A DNA stretch of 64,000 nucleotides from Paenibacillus oleatilyticus (GCF_018998565.1 NZ_JAHNZO010000003.1:248001-312000), one strand, 5' to 3'; counted from the first letter of the stretch, positions 8,453 through 17,811 are shown. Translations and numbers: made by a program. Notes: generated by a model not told the origin, from the letters alone.

Positions 8453-9808
8453 TTATCCGATGATGATTTTTCCTTCCGGGTACCGGTACAGCTCTTTTTT
8501 CGGATTCGGCTGCAAGGCGAACGCCAGCGTCACGAGTCCCACTCGCCCGATAAACATGACGCAAATCATCACAATTTTGCCGGCAAACGTCAGGTCGGCG
8601 GTCAAGCCCATGCTGAGACCCACCGTACCGAAGGCCGAGGTCGTCTCGAACAGAATTTTCAGAAAATCCTGGTCCTGGAGGGTAGACAGCAGCATCGTCG
8701 CAAACGCGAGGAAAAAAACGGCGGTCAGCGTGAACGTGACGGCTTTGTAGATGTCCTTCGCGGGCAGACGGTGGCGGAACAGCACGACGTCTTCCTTGCC
8801 GCGCAGCATCGCCACGAAAGCTCCGACCAGGATGGCGAACGTCGTGAGCCGGATACCTCCTCCGGTGGAGCCGGGAGCCGCCCCGATGAACATCATGACG
8901 ATCATCAAAAACTGCGTGGCGGTCCGAAGCTCGGCGATATCGAGCGTGTTAACGCCGGCGGAGCGCAAAGTCATCGACTGGAAGAAGGAGGCGACGATTT
9001 TCGTGTCCCATGGCATGCTGCCCAGCGTCTTCGCATTGGTGAATTCGAAGATCAGAATAAGCACGGCGCCCGACAGCACCAGAATGCCGTTCGTCGACAA
9101 GACGACTTTGCTGTGCAAGGACAGCTTGCGGGTCTTGGGAAATTCGATCAGCTCCGAGATGACGACAAACCCGATTCCGCCGAAAAAGATCAGCATCATG
9201 GAAACGAGATTGATGCCAAGATCATTGACGTAGGGCGTTAAGCTGCGGAATCCGCCGAACAATTCGAAGCCCGCGTTGTTGAAGATCGACACGGCATGGA
9301 ACAGGCCGAAATAAGCGGCCTTCCCGATCGGCATCTCCTGCGACCAGCGCAGCATGAAATAGAGCGCCGCGATCCCTTCGATCGTTATCGAATACAGGAA
9401 TACCCGGACGATCAGCCGGACGATGCCGTCTATGTTGGCGTGATTCATCGATTCCTTCAATAAAAGGCGGTCCCGCAGCGAGACCCGGCGCTTCAAAGCC
9501 AGCGTGAACCAGGTGGCCATTGTCATGAAGCCGAGTCCGCCCAACTGCACCATCAGCAGCAAAACGATTTGCCCGAACAATGTAAAATGAACGCCGGTAT
9601 CGACAATAATCAGCCCGGTGACACAGGTGGCCGACGTTGCCGTAAACAAAGCGTCGATGTATCTCATGGACTGCCCGTCCGCAGAGGCGGCCGGAAGGTT
9701 TAGCAGAAAAGAGCCGATGATTATAATAAGAGCGAAGCCTCCCGCCAATACGCGCGGCGGGGTTACTTTGATAAATCTAGATTTGGCCGGAGTGCGCACC
9801 GGATTCAC
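8453..9808 (-). CDS. ktrB: KtrB/TrkH-type potassium uptake channel subunit
   Basis: A 451-residue membrane protein of the Trk/Ktr/HKT superfamily, the ion-conducting subunit of a sodium-dependent potassium importer. Four M1-P-M2 repeats can be recognised by their filter loops: ATSATCVTGL, NNAGFELFGG, TLRSAGVNTLD and TTSAFGTVGLSMG, each with the selectivity-filter glycine. A cytosolic KtrA/KtrC gating partner is not encoded nearby, so it would have to come from elsewhere in the genome. The start is GTG; the ribosome site is weak. The gene lies 119 bp after the IclR gene on the same strand, but a functional link is not evident. Confidence 0.93.
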   Translation of the reverse strand: MNPVRTPAKSRFIKVTPPRVLAGGFALIIIIGSFLLNLPAASADGQSMRYIDALFTATSATCVTGLIIVDTGVHFTLFGQIVLLLMVQLGGLGFMTMATWFTLALKRRVSLRDRLLLKESMNHANIDGIVRLIVRVFLYSITIEGIAALYFMLRWSQEMPIGKAAYFGLFHAVSIFNNAGFELFGGFRSLTPYVNDLGINLVSMMLIFFGGIGFVVISELIEFPKTRKLSLHSKVVLSTNGILVLSGAVLILIFEFTNAKTLGSMPWDTKIVASFFQSMTLRSAGVNTLDIAELRTATQFLMIVMMFIGAAPGSTGGGIRLTTFAILVGAFVAMLRGKEDVVLFRHRLPAKDIYKAVTFTLTAVFFLAFATMLLSTLQDQDFLKILFETTSAFGTVGLSMGLTADLTFAGKIVMICVMFIGRVGLVTLAFALQPNPKKELYRYPEGKIIIG

Positions 9809-9927
9809 CTCAAGGTCATATTCCCACGGTTGTTGTCATGGCTTTCCATATCATAGCACGGGATGCTGCGAATTTCACTATGCGTAAAGGAGAGGAATAT
9901 GACCTGGGAGGCTGAGGTGGCTACCGC

Positions 9928-10719
9928 TTATTCTGGTTCTTGTTCCGGCGTCTGGACATACCCGAGCTGCCTCGAAATATCCAGCGCGGCACGCTTGACT
10001 TGCTCGCCGACGGCGGGGATGTCGTGGATCGGAAGCTCCGTCCGCAAAGCGGTGATGCTGACCGCCGCCTTGAGCTGCCCGTAATGATCAAATACCGGGG
10101 CCCCGATGCAGCGTACCCCTGCCTCGCCTTCCTCGTCCTCCACAGCGTATCCCTGCCTGCGGATCGCTTCGATTTCCGCCATAAAATCGTGGACGTTCGT
10201 GATCGTTTTCTCCGTTTTCTCCGGCAGTCCTTTCTCGCGAAGCGCCCGCTCCAGCAGGTCCTGCGGCATGAAGGCGGCCAGCGCCTTGCCGACGCCCGAG
10301 GCGTGAAGCGGCTGCCGCTGCCCGATATAGGTGGCGAACTTGACAAACGCCTGACTCTCCACCTTCTCGATGTACATCGGCTCAAGGTTATCGAGCACGG
10401 CGAGATGCACGGTGAAGCCCGTTTCGCCGAGCAGCCGCTCCATGGACACCCGGGCCGCGGTGCGGATATCGATCCGGTTGAGCGTAGACAAGCCGATATT
10501 GATAAATTTGGAGCCGAGACTGTACTTGCCGTCGGGGCTCTTGATGATATATTGATGCTGCTCCAGCGTATTGAGAATGAAGAACACGCTCGTTTTCGGG
10601 ATGTCCACAAGCTTGCACAAGTCGCTGACGCCGACAGGCTCCTCGCGCTGGGACAGCGTTTCGATGATAGCAATCGCCTTCTCCAATGCGGGGACATTAT
10701 ATTTTTTATCCGTAGCCAT
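9928..10719 (-). CDS. IclR-family transcriptional regulator
   Basis: A 263-residue IclR regulator. The N-terminal winged helix runs from ALEKAIAIIETLSQREEPVGVS to KTSVFFILNTLEQHQYI, and the IclR effector domain includes the motif PLHASGVGKALAAFMP and RCIGAPVFDHYGQLKAAVSI. AAGGCGG lies about 7 nt before the ATG. It is transcribed away from the amidohydrolase-dehydratase operon that begins 291 bp to the right. Divergent IclR proteins usually control the neighbouring catabolic operon and respond to a pathway metabolite, so this is its likely target. The ligand is unknown. Confidence 0.92.
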   Translation of the reverse strand: MATDKKYNVPALEKAIAIIETLSQREEPVGVSDLCKLVDIPKTSVFFILNTLEQHQYIIKSPDGKYSLGSKFINIGLSTLNRIDIRTAARVSMERLLGETGFTVHLAVLDNLEPMYIEKVESQAFVKFATYIGQRQPLHASGVGKALAAFMPQDLLERALREKGLPEKTEKTITNVHDFMAEIEAIRRQGYAVEDEEGEAGVRCIGAPVFDHYGQLKAAVSITALRTELPIHDIPAVGEQVKRAALDISRQLGYVQTPEQEPE

Positions 10720-10901
10720 AGTCGTTCCGCCTTACGTGATTTATTTTAAACAATATTTATAATACAAAAACGCGGTTCCAGGCGTCAAGCGCTGCCATGA
10801 TCTATCGACAAGTGCCGGGATTCGGCGAAGGCCTATTGTACATGCGGTTTATGCAGTGAACTGCTTAGTGGATCAGGATCGTTGTACTTTAAAAGACCGT
10901 A

Positions 10902-10930
10902 TTGACAAACAAACGGGAAGCGTTTACTTT
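10902..10930 (+). promoter_or_regulatory. Candidate promoter of the amidohydrolase-dehydratase operon
   Basis: TTGACA (10902-10907) and TACTTT (10925-10930) are 17 bp apart, about 80 bp before the first gene. A GGGAAGCGTTTACT stretch across the spacer only partly matches a cre box. The near-palindrome GTTTTATATATTAAAC (10944-10959, 7 of 8 positions symmetric) just downstream could be the IclR site. Confidence 0.5.
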
Positions 10931-11010
10931 TTAATTAAATAGTGTTTTATATATTAAACGACATTCAAGAAATGAGGACGGACAAACAACGCGGGGAGGG
11001 GACGTTAGAG

Positions 11011-11850
11011 ATGATCTTCGATTGCCATACGCACGTCTTCGGTCCGGGTCAGTTCGGTGGAGCTACGCTGGCCGCGGCCAAGCGGGCTTGGGGAGACGGG
11101 CAGGAAATGCTTGTGACGCCGGAAGGACACTGGGAGCTGTTCAAGGATATCGCCGGCGCGATCGTGCTGGCCTTCGACGCCCCGGCCACGGGGCTCAACG
11201 TACCGAACGAGTACGTCGCGGACTATGTAGCCAAGCATCCCGGCAAGCTGTTCGGCTTCGCCAGCGTCGATCCGAACCGGCTGAACGCAGCCGGCCTGCT
11301 GGAAGCGGCGGTGAAGGAGCTCGGGCTGCAGGGCTTGAAGCTCGGTCCGATCTATCAAAATTTTTACCCGGAGGCGAAGGAGCATTTCTCGCTCTATGCG
11401 AAGGCGGACGAGCTGGGTGTGCCGATTCTGTGGCACCAGGGCACGTCGTTTGTGCCGGAGGGGTACCTCGACGCCTCCCGTCCGGCGGCGCTCGATCCGA
11501 TCGCCCGCGCGTTCCCCAATTTAAAGATGGTGATCGCCCACATGGGGCATCCTTGGGTGGACGAATGCATCGCCGTCGTCCGCAAAAATCCGAATCTGTA
11601 CATGGATCTGTCGGCGCTGGGCTCCCGCCCGTGGCAGTTTTACAATGCGCTGGTATCGGCTTGCGAGTACGGCGTGACGCATAAAATTTTGTTCGGATCG
11701 GATTACCCGTTCTTTACGACACAGCAGATGATCGACGCGCTGCGGAACATCAACCGGTTCACCGAAGGCACCTCGCTGCCGCGGGTGCCGGAGCAGGTGA
11801 TCGAAGAGATTTTGCATCGGAACACGCCGGAGCTGCTGGGACTTGTATAG
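11011..11850 (+). CDS. Amidohydrolase-family metal-dependent hydrolase
   Basis: A 279-residue TIM-barrel protein of the amidohydrolase-2 (ACMSD-like/lactonase) family. Metal-binding motifs are visible: DCHTHVFGPG at the N-terminus, ILWHQG in the middle, IAHMGHPW, and a late LFGSDYPF aspartate. The ATG at 11011 follows GGGGAGGGG by 9-10 nt; the longer frame starting at 10942 has no ribosome site. It is the first gene of a four-gene operon with a sugar-acid-type dehydratase, an RraA-like protein and an SDR. In that setting a sugar-lactone hydrolase is a reasonable guess, but decarboxylases share the same fold. Confidence 0.82.
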   Translation: MIFDCHTHVFGPGQFGGATLAAAKRAWGDGQEMLVTPEGHWELFKDIAGAIVLAFDAPATGLNVPNEYVADYVAKHPGKLFGFASVDPNRLNAAGLLEAAVKELGLQGLKLGPIYQNFYPEAKEHFSLYAKADELGVPILWHQGTSFVPEGYLDASRPAALDPIARAFPNLKMVIAHMGHPWVDECIAVVRKNPNLYMDLSALGSRPWQFYNALVSACEYGVTHKILFGSDYPFFTTQQMIDALRNINRFTEGTSLPRVPEQVIEEILHRNTPELLGLV

Positions 11851-11916
11851 AAGCTGCGGCGGGTCAGACGAAGCACGAAACGCGTGCAGGGCACGCAAGA
11901 AGGAGACGGAAGCGCA

Positions 11917-13626
11917 ATGGCGGAACAATCGGACAACGGAAAACGCAGGGGCGAAGCTTATTTTGCCGACGAAGGGCTGTGGGGGTTCATCCACCGCTCG
12001 TTTACCAAATCGATGGGATATACGGAGGAGGATCTCGCCAAGCCGGTCATCGGCATCTGCAATACGTTCAGCGAGCTGAACAAATGCCATTCCCACTTCA
12101 ACGAGCTGGTCGATTACGTGAAGCGGGGCGTCTGGCAGGCCGGGGGACTCCCGATGGAATTTCCGACGATCTCCATCGGCGAGCCTTACGTCAAGCCGAC
12201 GACGATGCTGCTGCGCAACCTGATGGCGATGGATACGGAGGAAATGCTGAAGGCGCACCCGATCGACGGCGTCGTGCTGATCGGCGGCTGCGACAAAACG
12301 GTGCCGGCCCAGTTGATGGCCGCCGCCAGCGCCAACATTCCGGCCATCGTGCTGACGGGCGGGCCGATGCTGAACGGGCGGTTGAACGGTCGCAGTCTGG
12401 GCGCGTGCACGGATTGCTACCAATTTACACTGGAGCATAAGGCGGGCAATCTCAACGACGAGCAGCTGGCGACGGCGGAGAACGCCATCTGCCGCAGCGA
12501 CGGCCACTGCATGGTGATGGGGACGGCCAGCACGATGGCTTCCATCGCCGAAGCGCTCGGCATGGCGCTGCCGGGCTGTGCGGCCATTCCCGCGCCGGAC
12601 AGTCGCAGGCGGCATATGGCGGAGCGCACCGGCAGGCAGATCGTCAATCTGGTGAAAGCGGACATCCGGCCGCGAGAGATCATGACGGAGGCGGCGCTGG
12701 AAAATGCGATCCGCGTGACGATGGCGAGCGGCGGATCGACGAATGCGATCATCCATCTGGTGGCGATTGCCGGCCGCCTGGGCATCCGGCTCCCGCTGGA
12801 GAAGTTCGACGAGCTTGCCGCGGCGACGCCGTTCCTGCTCAATCTGCGGCCTTCCGGCCAGTATCAAATGGAGGAGTATTTCGAGGCCGGCGGCGTCCCG
12901 GCGCTGATGAAGGAGCTGGAAGGGTTGCTGCACGGCGATTGCCTGACCGTGACGGGCCGTACCGTCAGCGAAAATCTGCGCGGCGTGGAGGTGCTGGACC
13001 GCAGCGTGATCTACCCGCTGGACCGGCCGCTCGATCCGCAAGGCGGCATCGCCGTGCTGCGCGGCAATCTGGCGCCGGACGGCGCGCTGATCAAGCAGAC
13101 GGCGGTCTCGACGCATCTGAAGAAGCACCGGGGGCGGGCGGTCGTATTCGAATCGCCGGCCGATCTTGAGCGGCGCATCGACGATCCGGAGCTGGACGTG
13201 GACGAAAGCAGCGTGCTGGTGCTCAAGAACGCCGGGCCCAAGGGTGCTCCGGCGATGCCGGAAATCGGGCAGATCCCGATTCCGAAAAAGCTGCTGCTGC
13301 GCGGCGTCCGCGACATGGTCCGCATCTCCGACGCCCGGATCAGCGGCACGTCGTACGGTGCGCTGATCGTCCACGCCGCCCCGGAAGCGGCGGTAGGCGG
13401 TCCGCTGGCGCTCGTGCAAGACGGGGATATGATCGAGCTGGATAGCGCCGCCCGGCGGCTGCATCTCGAGGTGGATGCCGAAGAACTGGCGCGCCGCCGG
13501 GAGAGGTGGACCCCGCCCGAGCCGCATTACGACCGGGGCTACGGGTTGTTGTACATTGAACGCGTCATGCAGGCGGACAAAGGGTGCGACTTCGACTTCC
13601 TCGTCCCGAAGGAACTGCGGAAGTAA
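11917..13626 (+). CDS. IlvD/Edd-family (sugar-acid) dehydratase
   Basis: A 569-residue iron-sulfur dehydratase. Putative cluster cysteines lie in NKCHSH, GGCDKT and [13 protein letters not shown], and the magnesium-binding region is also typical. Family members dehydrate dihydroxy acids (IlvD), 6-phosphogluconate (Edd) or free sugar acids such as arabonate and xylonate. The [20 protein letters not shown] and [13 protein letters not shown] segments resemble the sugar-acid branch more than IlvD. The ATG at 11917 follows AAGGAGA by 10 nt. Sitting between an amidohydrolase and an RraA-like gene, under an IclR regulator, it fits catabolism rather than branched-chain amino acid synthesis. Confidence 0.88.
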   Translation: MAEQSDNGKRRGEAYFADEGLWGFIHRSFTKSMGYTEEDLAKPVIGICNTFSELNKCHSHFNELVDYVKRGVWQAGGLPMEFPTISIGEPYVKPTTMLLRNLMAMDTEEMLKAHPIDGVVLIGGCDKTVPAQLMAAASANIPAIVLTGGPMLNGRLNGRSLGACTDCYQFTLEHKAGNLNDEQLATAENAICRSDGHCMVMGTASTMASIAEALGMALPGCAAIPAPDSRRRHMAERTGRQIVNLVKADIRPREIMTEAALENAIRVTMASGGSTNAIIHLVAIAGRLGIRLPLEKFDELAAATPFLLNLRPSGQYQMEEYFEAGGVPALMKELEGLLHGDCLTVTGRTVSENLRGVEVLDRSVIYPLDRPLDPQGGIAVLRGNLAPDGALIKQTAVSTHLKKHRGRAVVFESPADLERRIDDPELDVDESSVLVLKNAGPKGAPAMPEIGQIPIPKKLLLRGVRDMVRISDARISGTSYGALIVHAAPEAAVGGPLALVQDGDMIELDSAARRLHLEVDAEELARRRERWTPPEPHYDRGYGLLYIERVMQADKGCDFDFLVPKELRK

Positions 13627-13682
13627 GGGGCACGAACGAACGATCCTGTACAAATTTTTGGACGAATGAAGGAGGAAGATCA

Positions 13683-14345
13683 ATGTACGACAACGATAAG
13701 TCATTGTTTGATTTCATGTGCGAAAGCTTGTATTCTGCGGTCATATCCGATACGTTGGACGAACTGGGGTACCGCCATCAGGTGATGAGAGAGGACCTGA
13801 CGCCGTTGTCCGCCGATTGGGTCATTGCGGGGCGGGCGAAAACGATGCTGTCCGTCGACGTGCATCATCTGCCGGACGATCCGTACGCGCAGGAAATTGC
13901 CGCCGTGGACAGCATCCGGCCGGGCGAGATCGTGATCGGCTGCACGAACCGTTCCCGCCAGAACGGGCTGTGGGGCGAGCTGCTCTCGACCGCCTCCCAA
14001 GCTCGCGGTGCCCGCGGCGCGGTCGTGGACGGTCTCATCCGTGATTCGAAAAAAATTTTGGAGCTGGATTTTCCGGTCTTCGCGACGGGCACGAAGCCGG
14101 TCGATTCCCGCGGCCGCGGCTTGGTCATCGAATACGACGTGCCGGTGCTGTGCGGCGACGTGCTGGTCCATCCGGGCGACGTCGTATTCGGCGACCGGGA
14201 TGGCGTTGTCGTCATTCCCGCCGGGGTCGTCGATGAGGTGGTCCGACTCGCTGCGGACAAAGTGACCCGCGAAAACCATACCCGCGATGAGCTGAAGGCG
14301 GGCCGCACGCTGCGGGAAGTGTACGACAAATACGGCGTGCTGTAA
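13683..14345 (+). CDS. RraA-like / HMG-type aldolase family protein
   Basis: A 220-residue member of the RraA/4-hydroxy-4-methyl-2-oxoglutarate aldolase superfamily (often labelled dimethylmenaquinone methyltransferase-like). The substrate and metal motif is present: WGELLSTASQARGARGAVVDG followed by LIRD, giving the G-x20-R-D signature. The GGAGG site lies 8 nt before the ATG. The neighbours suggest it could cleave or remodel a 2-keto-3-deoxy sugar acid made by the dehydratase upstream. This is inference from position; RraA proper is a regulator of RNase E in other bacteria. Confidence 0.82.
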   Translation: MYDNDKSLFDFMCESLYSAVISDTLDELGYRHQVMREDLTPLSADWVIAGRAKTMLSVDVHHLPDDPYAQEIAAVDSIRPGEIVIGCTNRSRQNGLWGELLSTASQARGARGAVVDGLIRDSKKILELDFPVFATGTKPVDSRGRGLVIEYDVPVLCGDVLVHPGDVVFGDRDGVVVIPAGVVDEVVRLAADKVTRENHTRDELKAGRTLREVYDKYGVL

Positions 14346-14374
14346 CATTATTCGGATAAAGGAGGAGAAGCGCC

Positions 14375-15136
14375 ATGAGGCTTAGCGGCAAACGCGCGCT
14401 TGTCACCGGCGGCGCCCGGGGCATCGGCAAAGGCATTGTCGGACGCTTTTTGGCGGAGGGAGCCTTCGTGATCGCGCTGGACCAGAACGAAGCCGAGCTG
14501 GAGGCCTTGCGGAAGGAATTCGCGGGGCATGCGGAGAGGCTTGCTTTGTCGGCATGCGACCTGCGTGACCTGGGACAGCTTGAACAGGCGGCGGGAGAGG
14601 CGTTCGACCGGTGGCAGGGGATCGACATTGTGATCAACAATGCGGGGATTGCGTACCGGGAGCCGTTTCTGGACATCCCGCTGGCCCATTGGGACGCGGT
14701 GATGGACATCAACGTGCGCGCCGTGTTCCGGCTGGGCCAGTTGGCTGCCGAACGGATGATCCGGCAGGGGACGGGCGGAAGCATCGTCAATATGAGCTCC
14801 AAGAACGGCCTCGCGGGCAGCTCGATGCTGGCGCATTACAACGCTTCGAAAGCCGGCGTCATCCTGCTGTCGCAATCGATGGCCGTCGAGCTGGCGCCGT
14901 ACGGCATCCGCGTGAACGTCGTCGCGCCGGGCTTCGTGGAGACGCCGCTCGACCGCGAGCTGCGCATCCGGGAAGGGCTGCCGGCCTTTTCCGAGCGAAC
15001 GCCGATGCGTAGGTCGGCCACGATCGACGAAGTGGCGAACGTCTTCCTGTTTCTCGCATCCGACGAATCCAGCTACGTAAACGGTTCCACAATCACGGTG
15101 GATGGGGGACATCTTGCGAACGCGAGCGAGTTTTAA
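14375..15136 (+). CDS. Short-chain dehydrogenase/reductase (SDR)
   Basis: A 253-residue classical SDR. The NAD(P)-binding motif TGGARGIG is at residues 11-18, NNAG near residue 90, the catalytic Ser in MSSKNG, and the Tyr-x3-Lys in HYNASKAG. The C-terminal YVNGSTITVDGG is typical of FabG/glucose-dehydrogenase-like members. The GGAGG site is 8 nt before the ATG. It is the last gene of the operon; a sugar or sugar-alcohol dehydrogenase role would make a short oxidation-lactonase-dehydratase-aldolase route with the three genes before it. Confidence 0.9.
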   Translation: MRLSGKRALVTGGARGIGKGIVGRFLAEGAFVIALDQNEAELEALRKEFAGHAERLALSACDLRDLGQLEQAAGEAFDRWQGIDIVINNAGIAYREPFLDIPLAHWDAVMDINVRAVFRLGQLAAERMIRQGTGGSIVNMSSKNGLAGSSMLAHYNASKAGVILLSQSMAVELAPYGIRVNVVAPGFVETPLDRELRIREGLPAFSERTPMRRSATIDEVANVFLFLASDESSYVNGSTITVDGGHLANASEF

Positions 15137-15187
15137 CGGCAGCGGGCCTATGGCCGCACAGCCGTCCGCTTCCCTGACAGCCGCGCC

Positions 15188-15242
15188 AATGCCGCTTCGG
15201 CATTGAAGCTGGGCGCCGCCGGGGGGAAGGGGGCGGCTTTTT
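15188..15242 (+). terminator. Hairpins ending the SDR operon
   Basis: A hairpin AATGCCG-CTT-CGGCATT (15188-15204) is followed by GCCGCC (15215-15220) / GGCGGC (15232-15237) and five T. This lies just before the convergent coaA stop codon. Confidence 0.7.
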
Positions 15243-15248
15243 GCCGTC

Positions 15249-16169
15249 TCACTTCCGCACGAATACCCGCTGTACGGCGTGATTCGCCCCTTTTTCCAGA
15301 ATCATCTTCGCGCGTCCTTTGGTCGGCAAAATGTTCTCGTGCAGGTTGACCGCGTTGATGTCCCGCCAAATCCCGGAAGCGGTTGCGACGAGCTCCTCGC
15401 CATGCAGCTCGGCAAAACGGTGGAAGTACGACTTCGGATTAAGAAACGCCGTTTCCCGGAGCATCCGGAACCGTTCGACGTACCACTGCTCGATGTCTTT
15501 TTCCTTCGCGTCGACATAAATCGAATAATCGAAAAAGTCGCTGACGAACACTTGAGACTGTTTTCCGACTTGCAGGACGTTGATGCCTTCCACGATCAAA
15601 ATATCGGGCTGGCGGATCGTCTCCACTTCGTCCGGCACAATATCATACGACAAGTGCGAGTAGACCGGCGCATGAACGACGGGCTTGCCTGCCTTAATAT
15701 CGCGGATAAACCGCAGGAGCTTCTTGATGTCGTAGCTTTCCGGGAAGCCTTTGCGCTTCATGAGCCCTCGCTCCTCAAGCACGCGGTTCGGGAACAAGAA
15801 GCCGTCCGTCGTAATCAGCTCCACGTTCCGATGCTCCGAACATCGCGACAGCAGCAGCTGCAGCAGCCTTGCCGTCGTGCTTTTGCCCACGGCCACGCTC
15901 CCGGCAATGCCGATAATGAACGGAACCGGTTCGGCGCCATTTTGCAGGAACGAAGCGGACGTGCGGTGAAGCGTCCTGGCGTTCTCCACCAGCAGATCGA
16001 GAAACCGCGTCAAGGGAAGATAAATTTCTTCGACCTCTTGAAACGGAACTTTGTCGTTCAGGCCTTTGAGCTGCTCGAACTCTTCCATCGTAATGCGAAG
16101 CGGCGCGGTAGCGGGCAGTCCGGACCACGCCTGACGATCGAATTCATAATAGAGGGAGTACGGATTCAT
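15249..16169 (-). CDS. coaA: Pantothenate kinase, type I
   Basis: A 306-residue P-loop kinase that phosphorylates pantothenate, the first step of coenzyme A synthesis. The Walker A motif [18 protein letters not shown] lies near residue 90, followed by [18 protein letters not shown] and [13 protein letters not shown], all hallmarks of CoaA. The C-terminal [19 protein letters not shown] is also typical. The in-frame ATG at 16187 and TTG at 16190 have no ribosome site, while the ATG at 16169 has GCGAGG 5 nt upstream, so 16169 was chosen ([10 protein letters not shown]). It is a single gene, convergent with the SDR operon. Confidence 0.95.
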   Translation of the reverse strand: MNPYSLYYEFDRQAWSGLPATAPLRITMEEFEQLKGLNDKVPFQEVEEIYLPLTRFLDLLVENARTLHRTSASFLQNGAEPVPFIIGIAGSVAVGKSTTARLLQLLLSRCSEHRNVELITTDGFLFPNRVLEERGLMKRKGFPESYDIKKLLRFIRDIKAGKPVVHAPVYSHLSYDIVPDEVETIRQPDILIVEGINVLQVGKQSQVFVSDFFDYSIYVDAKEKDIEQWYVERFRMLRETAFLNPKSYFHRFAELHGEELVATASGIWRDINAVNLHENILPTKGRAKMILEKGANHAVQRVFVRK

Positions 16170-16353
16170 CGGGACCTCGCTGTCCATCAAATGGTTTAGT
16201 AGTAATGCATTTTCATATCATAGCATGACCCGGCGGCGATTTCACTACTTGAACTTTTTTTTGACAAAAGAAAATCGTAGGGGGAACGGTTTGTTTTTTT
16301 AATTACCTTGTAATACGATGTATATAGAAAAACATAGTTGGTAGGTGGTCAAT

Positions 16354-16680
16354 ATGAACAAAGAGCTGCTTAAAGGCAGTATAGACATTCTGGTACTCTC
16401 TGTTGCGGACCGAGGAGACACATATGGTTATGAGATCATACGGCGATTGAAAAAAAACAGCGACGAGCTCTACGAAATGAGCGAAGGCACATTATATCCC
16501 GCTCTGCGGCGTCTGGAGGACAAAGGTTTCCTTGTTTCGTATTGGGGTGATTCGGAGACCGGCGGAAGAAGAAAATATTACCGTATTACGGAGGACGGCA
16601 AACGTGAGCTAGACCGTAAAGTTCAAGAGTGGCAGGCCGTCCATCGATTGATTCGCGTATGCTTGGAGGGAAGGGTATGA
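16354..16680 (+). CDS. PadR-family transcriptional regulator
   Basis: A 108-residue PadR winged-helix protein: LLKGSIDILVLSVADRGDTYGYEI, then the recognition region MSEGTLYPALRRLEDKGFLVSYW and the wing GGRRKYYRITEDGKRELD. The ATG at 16354 follows TAGGTGG; the GTG at 16345 lacks a site. The stop codon overlaps the start of the next frame (ATGA at 16677-16680), the usual coupling of a PadR gene with a HAAS/DUF1700-type membrane partner. Here that partner is broken. Confidence 0.92.
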   Translation: MNKELLKGSIDILVLSVADRGDTYGYEIIRRLKKNSDELYEMSEGTLYPALRRLEDKGFLVSYWGDSETGGRRKYYRITEDGKRELDRKVQEWQAVHRLIRVCLEGRV

Positions 16681-17068
16681 GACCGATCGAAAAATACCTT
16701 TGGAGATTGGGCGAGAGGCTGCGGATGAACGAACAGGAAATAGAACTGATCAAAGAAGAGATGGGTGACTATTTGGCGCTGTTGTGCTCAAAAACACCAT
16801 TGGTCAAATCGGTCTGATGTTTCCGATGGGATTATTTTTGCCGACGCTGTTTCAATCCCTGCGGAAGTGGAAATTTTTCGTGTCTTCTATACTGATGGTT
16901 CTCATAGGTATAGAATCTATGCAATACTTCACCCGATCGGGCGTCGGCGATATCGATGATGTATTCCTTTATATTCTGGGCTCATCGTCCGGATTTTATG
17001 GTTACCATATGATTTCTCGGTTTGTGCGCAAGGCGCGAAACGCGTCCGGATCGCTGTCTAAGCGTTAG
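16677..17068 (+). pseudogene. Deletion remnant: HAAS-domain N-terminus joined out of frame to a VanZ-like C-terminus
   Basis: The frame from 16677 starts as a HAAS-type PadR partner (MRPIEKYLWRLGERLRMNEQ, then KEEMGDYLALL), then runs into junk and stops at 16817 after 46 residues. From about 16784 a different frame encodes 94 residues ending at 17068 that resemble the last two-thirds of a VanZ-like protein: NTIGQIGLMFPMGLFLPTLF, IESMQYF and DIDDVFLYILG. The two halves belong to different families and frames, so the simplest reading is a deletion that fused two genes near 16775-16790. A GTG at 16784 could start the second half, but no ribosome site is evident. Confidence 0.72.
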
Positions 17069-17120
17069 TTCAGGCGAAAGCAAGTTGACTGGATGGTCCT
17101 AGATTTTTGCTGGTCAGGCA

Positions 17121-17154
17121 ACCTCTATAATCCTATTTGACCACTTTCTCAACA
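17121..17154 (+). repeat. Partial copy of the palindromic element found at 29180-29383
   Basis: These 34 bases match 29350-29383 at 32 positions, including the terminal GACCACTTTCTCAACA. Only this end of the element can be recognised here; the other arm is missing or badly decayed. It sits directly after the VanZ remnant. Confidence 0.75.
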
Positions 17155-17160
17155 AGCTGT

Positions 17161-17184
17161 CGCTGGCCTAGCCAGCGTTTTTTT
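17161..17184 (+). terminator. Rho-independent terminator
   Basis: CGCTGGC (17161-17167), loop CTA, GCCAGCG (17171-17177), then seven T. It probably once ended the VanZ-like gene. From here to 17351 the sequence is AT-rich and contains no gene that can be supported. Confidence 0.9.
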
Positions 17185-17351
17185 ATGCTCGCCGATGCTT
17201 TAATTCGACAAATTAATCAAGAAATCGACTTTTTTTGCACCACATAATGCCGTTTTTCTGCCAGATAATCAAACAAACACAACTTGGTTACTAGTTAATC
17301 TATTATTGGGTTGAGCATATCGCAATAAAGAAAACGGGAGGTTGAACAGCT

Positions 17352-17810
17352 TTGAAAAAAATTTGTTTGGGAATCATCTCTGTTGTTTCCGCGCTTACCT
17401 TTGTAACCTCTGCTAGTGCAGCGACGCCAAATGTCTCATCTACGCCAAACTCTTTCGAAGTTTCTGCTAAGAAGATTCAAAATGGTAAGATGGATTTCTA
17501 TTTAGTCGATGGTGAATACGGAGAGTATGTAAAATGGCTCAAAATAAAAAAGGGCTCCGACTTAACGGTTTCCATGTCTGATGTAACTGGAAAGAAAAAT
17601 TGGAGATTTAAGGTTGAAATTTACAATAAAAAGACTGGCAAAACTGAAGCCTGCACTCTTAGCAACTCTGACTTTGATTCCGATTCTTGTACGATTACAG
17701 GGTTAAGAGAAGGCGAGTACACATTATCATTCAAGAATAAGAATGGGGCCACGATGTCGGGGCTTCTCAGATTCCATTTTGACGGAGAATTCGGTGGAAT
17801 TGTGAGATAA
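17352..17810 (+). CDS. Small secreted protein of unknown function
   Basis: A 152-residue protein with a TTG start, placed 9 nt after GGGAGGT. The first 24 residues form a signal peptide (MKKICLGIISVVSALTFVTS, cleavage near ASA-A). The mature part is beta-rich and Lys/Asp-rich, ending in a possible carbohydrate-binding or immunoglobulin-like strand pattern (GEYTLSFKNKNG); two Cys residues (CTLSNSDFDSDSC) could form a disulfide. It is not recognised. Its AT-rich codon use differs from the GC-rich neighbours and suggests recent acquisition. No operon partners are present. Confidence 0.75.
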   Translation: MKKICLGIISVVSALTFVTSASAATPNVSSTPNSFEVSAKKIQNGKMDFYLVDGEYGEYVKWLKIKKGSDLTVSMSDVTGKKNWRFKVEIYNKKTGKTEACTLSNSDFDSDSCTITGLREGEYTLSFKNKNGATMSGLLRFHFDGEFGGIVR

Positions 17811-17811
17811 T

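Noticed and set aside
10914..10929. cre box in the promoter of the amidohydrolase operon
   Set aside because: Several consensus positions fail (the TG at the start and the CA at the end), unlike the full match at 52210.
11521..13704. A 727-residue open frame on the minus strand across the dehydratase gene
   Set aside because: It is rich in Arg, His and Gln, has no recognisable domain and mirrors the codon bias of the IlvD/Edd gene on the other strand.
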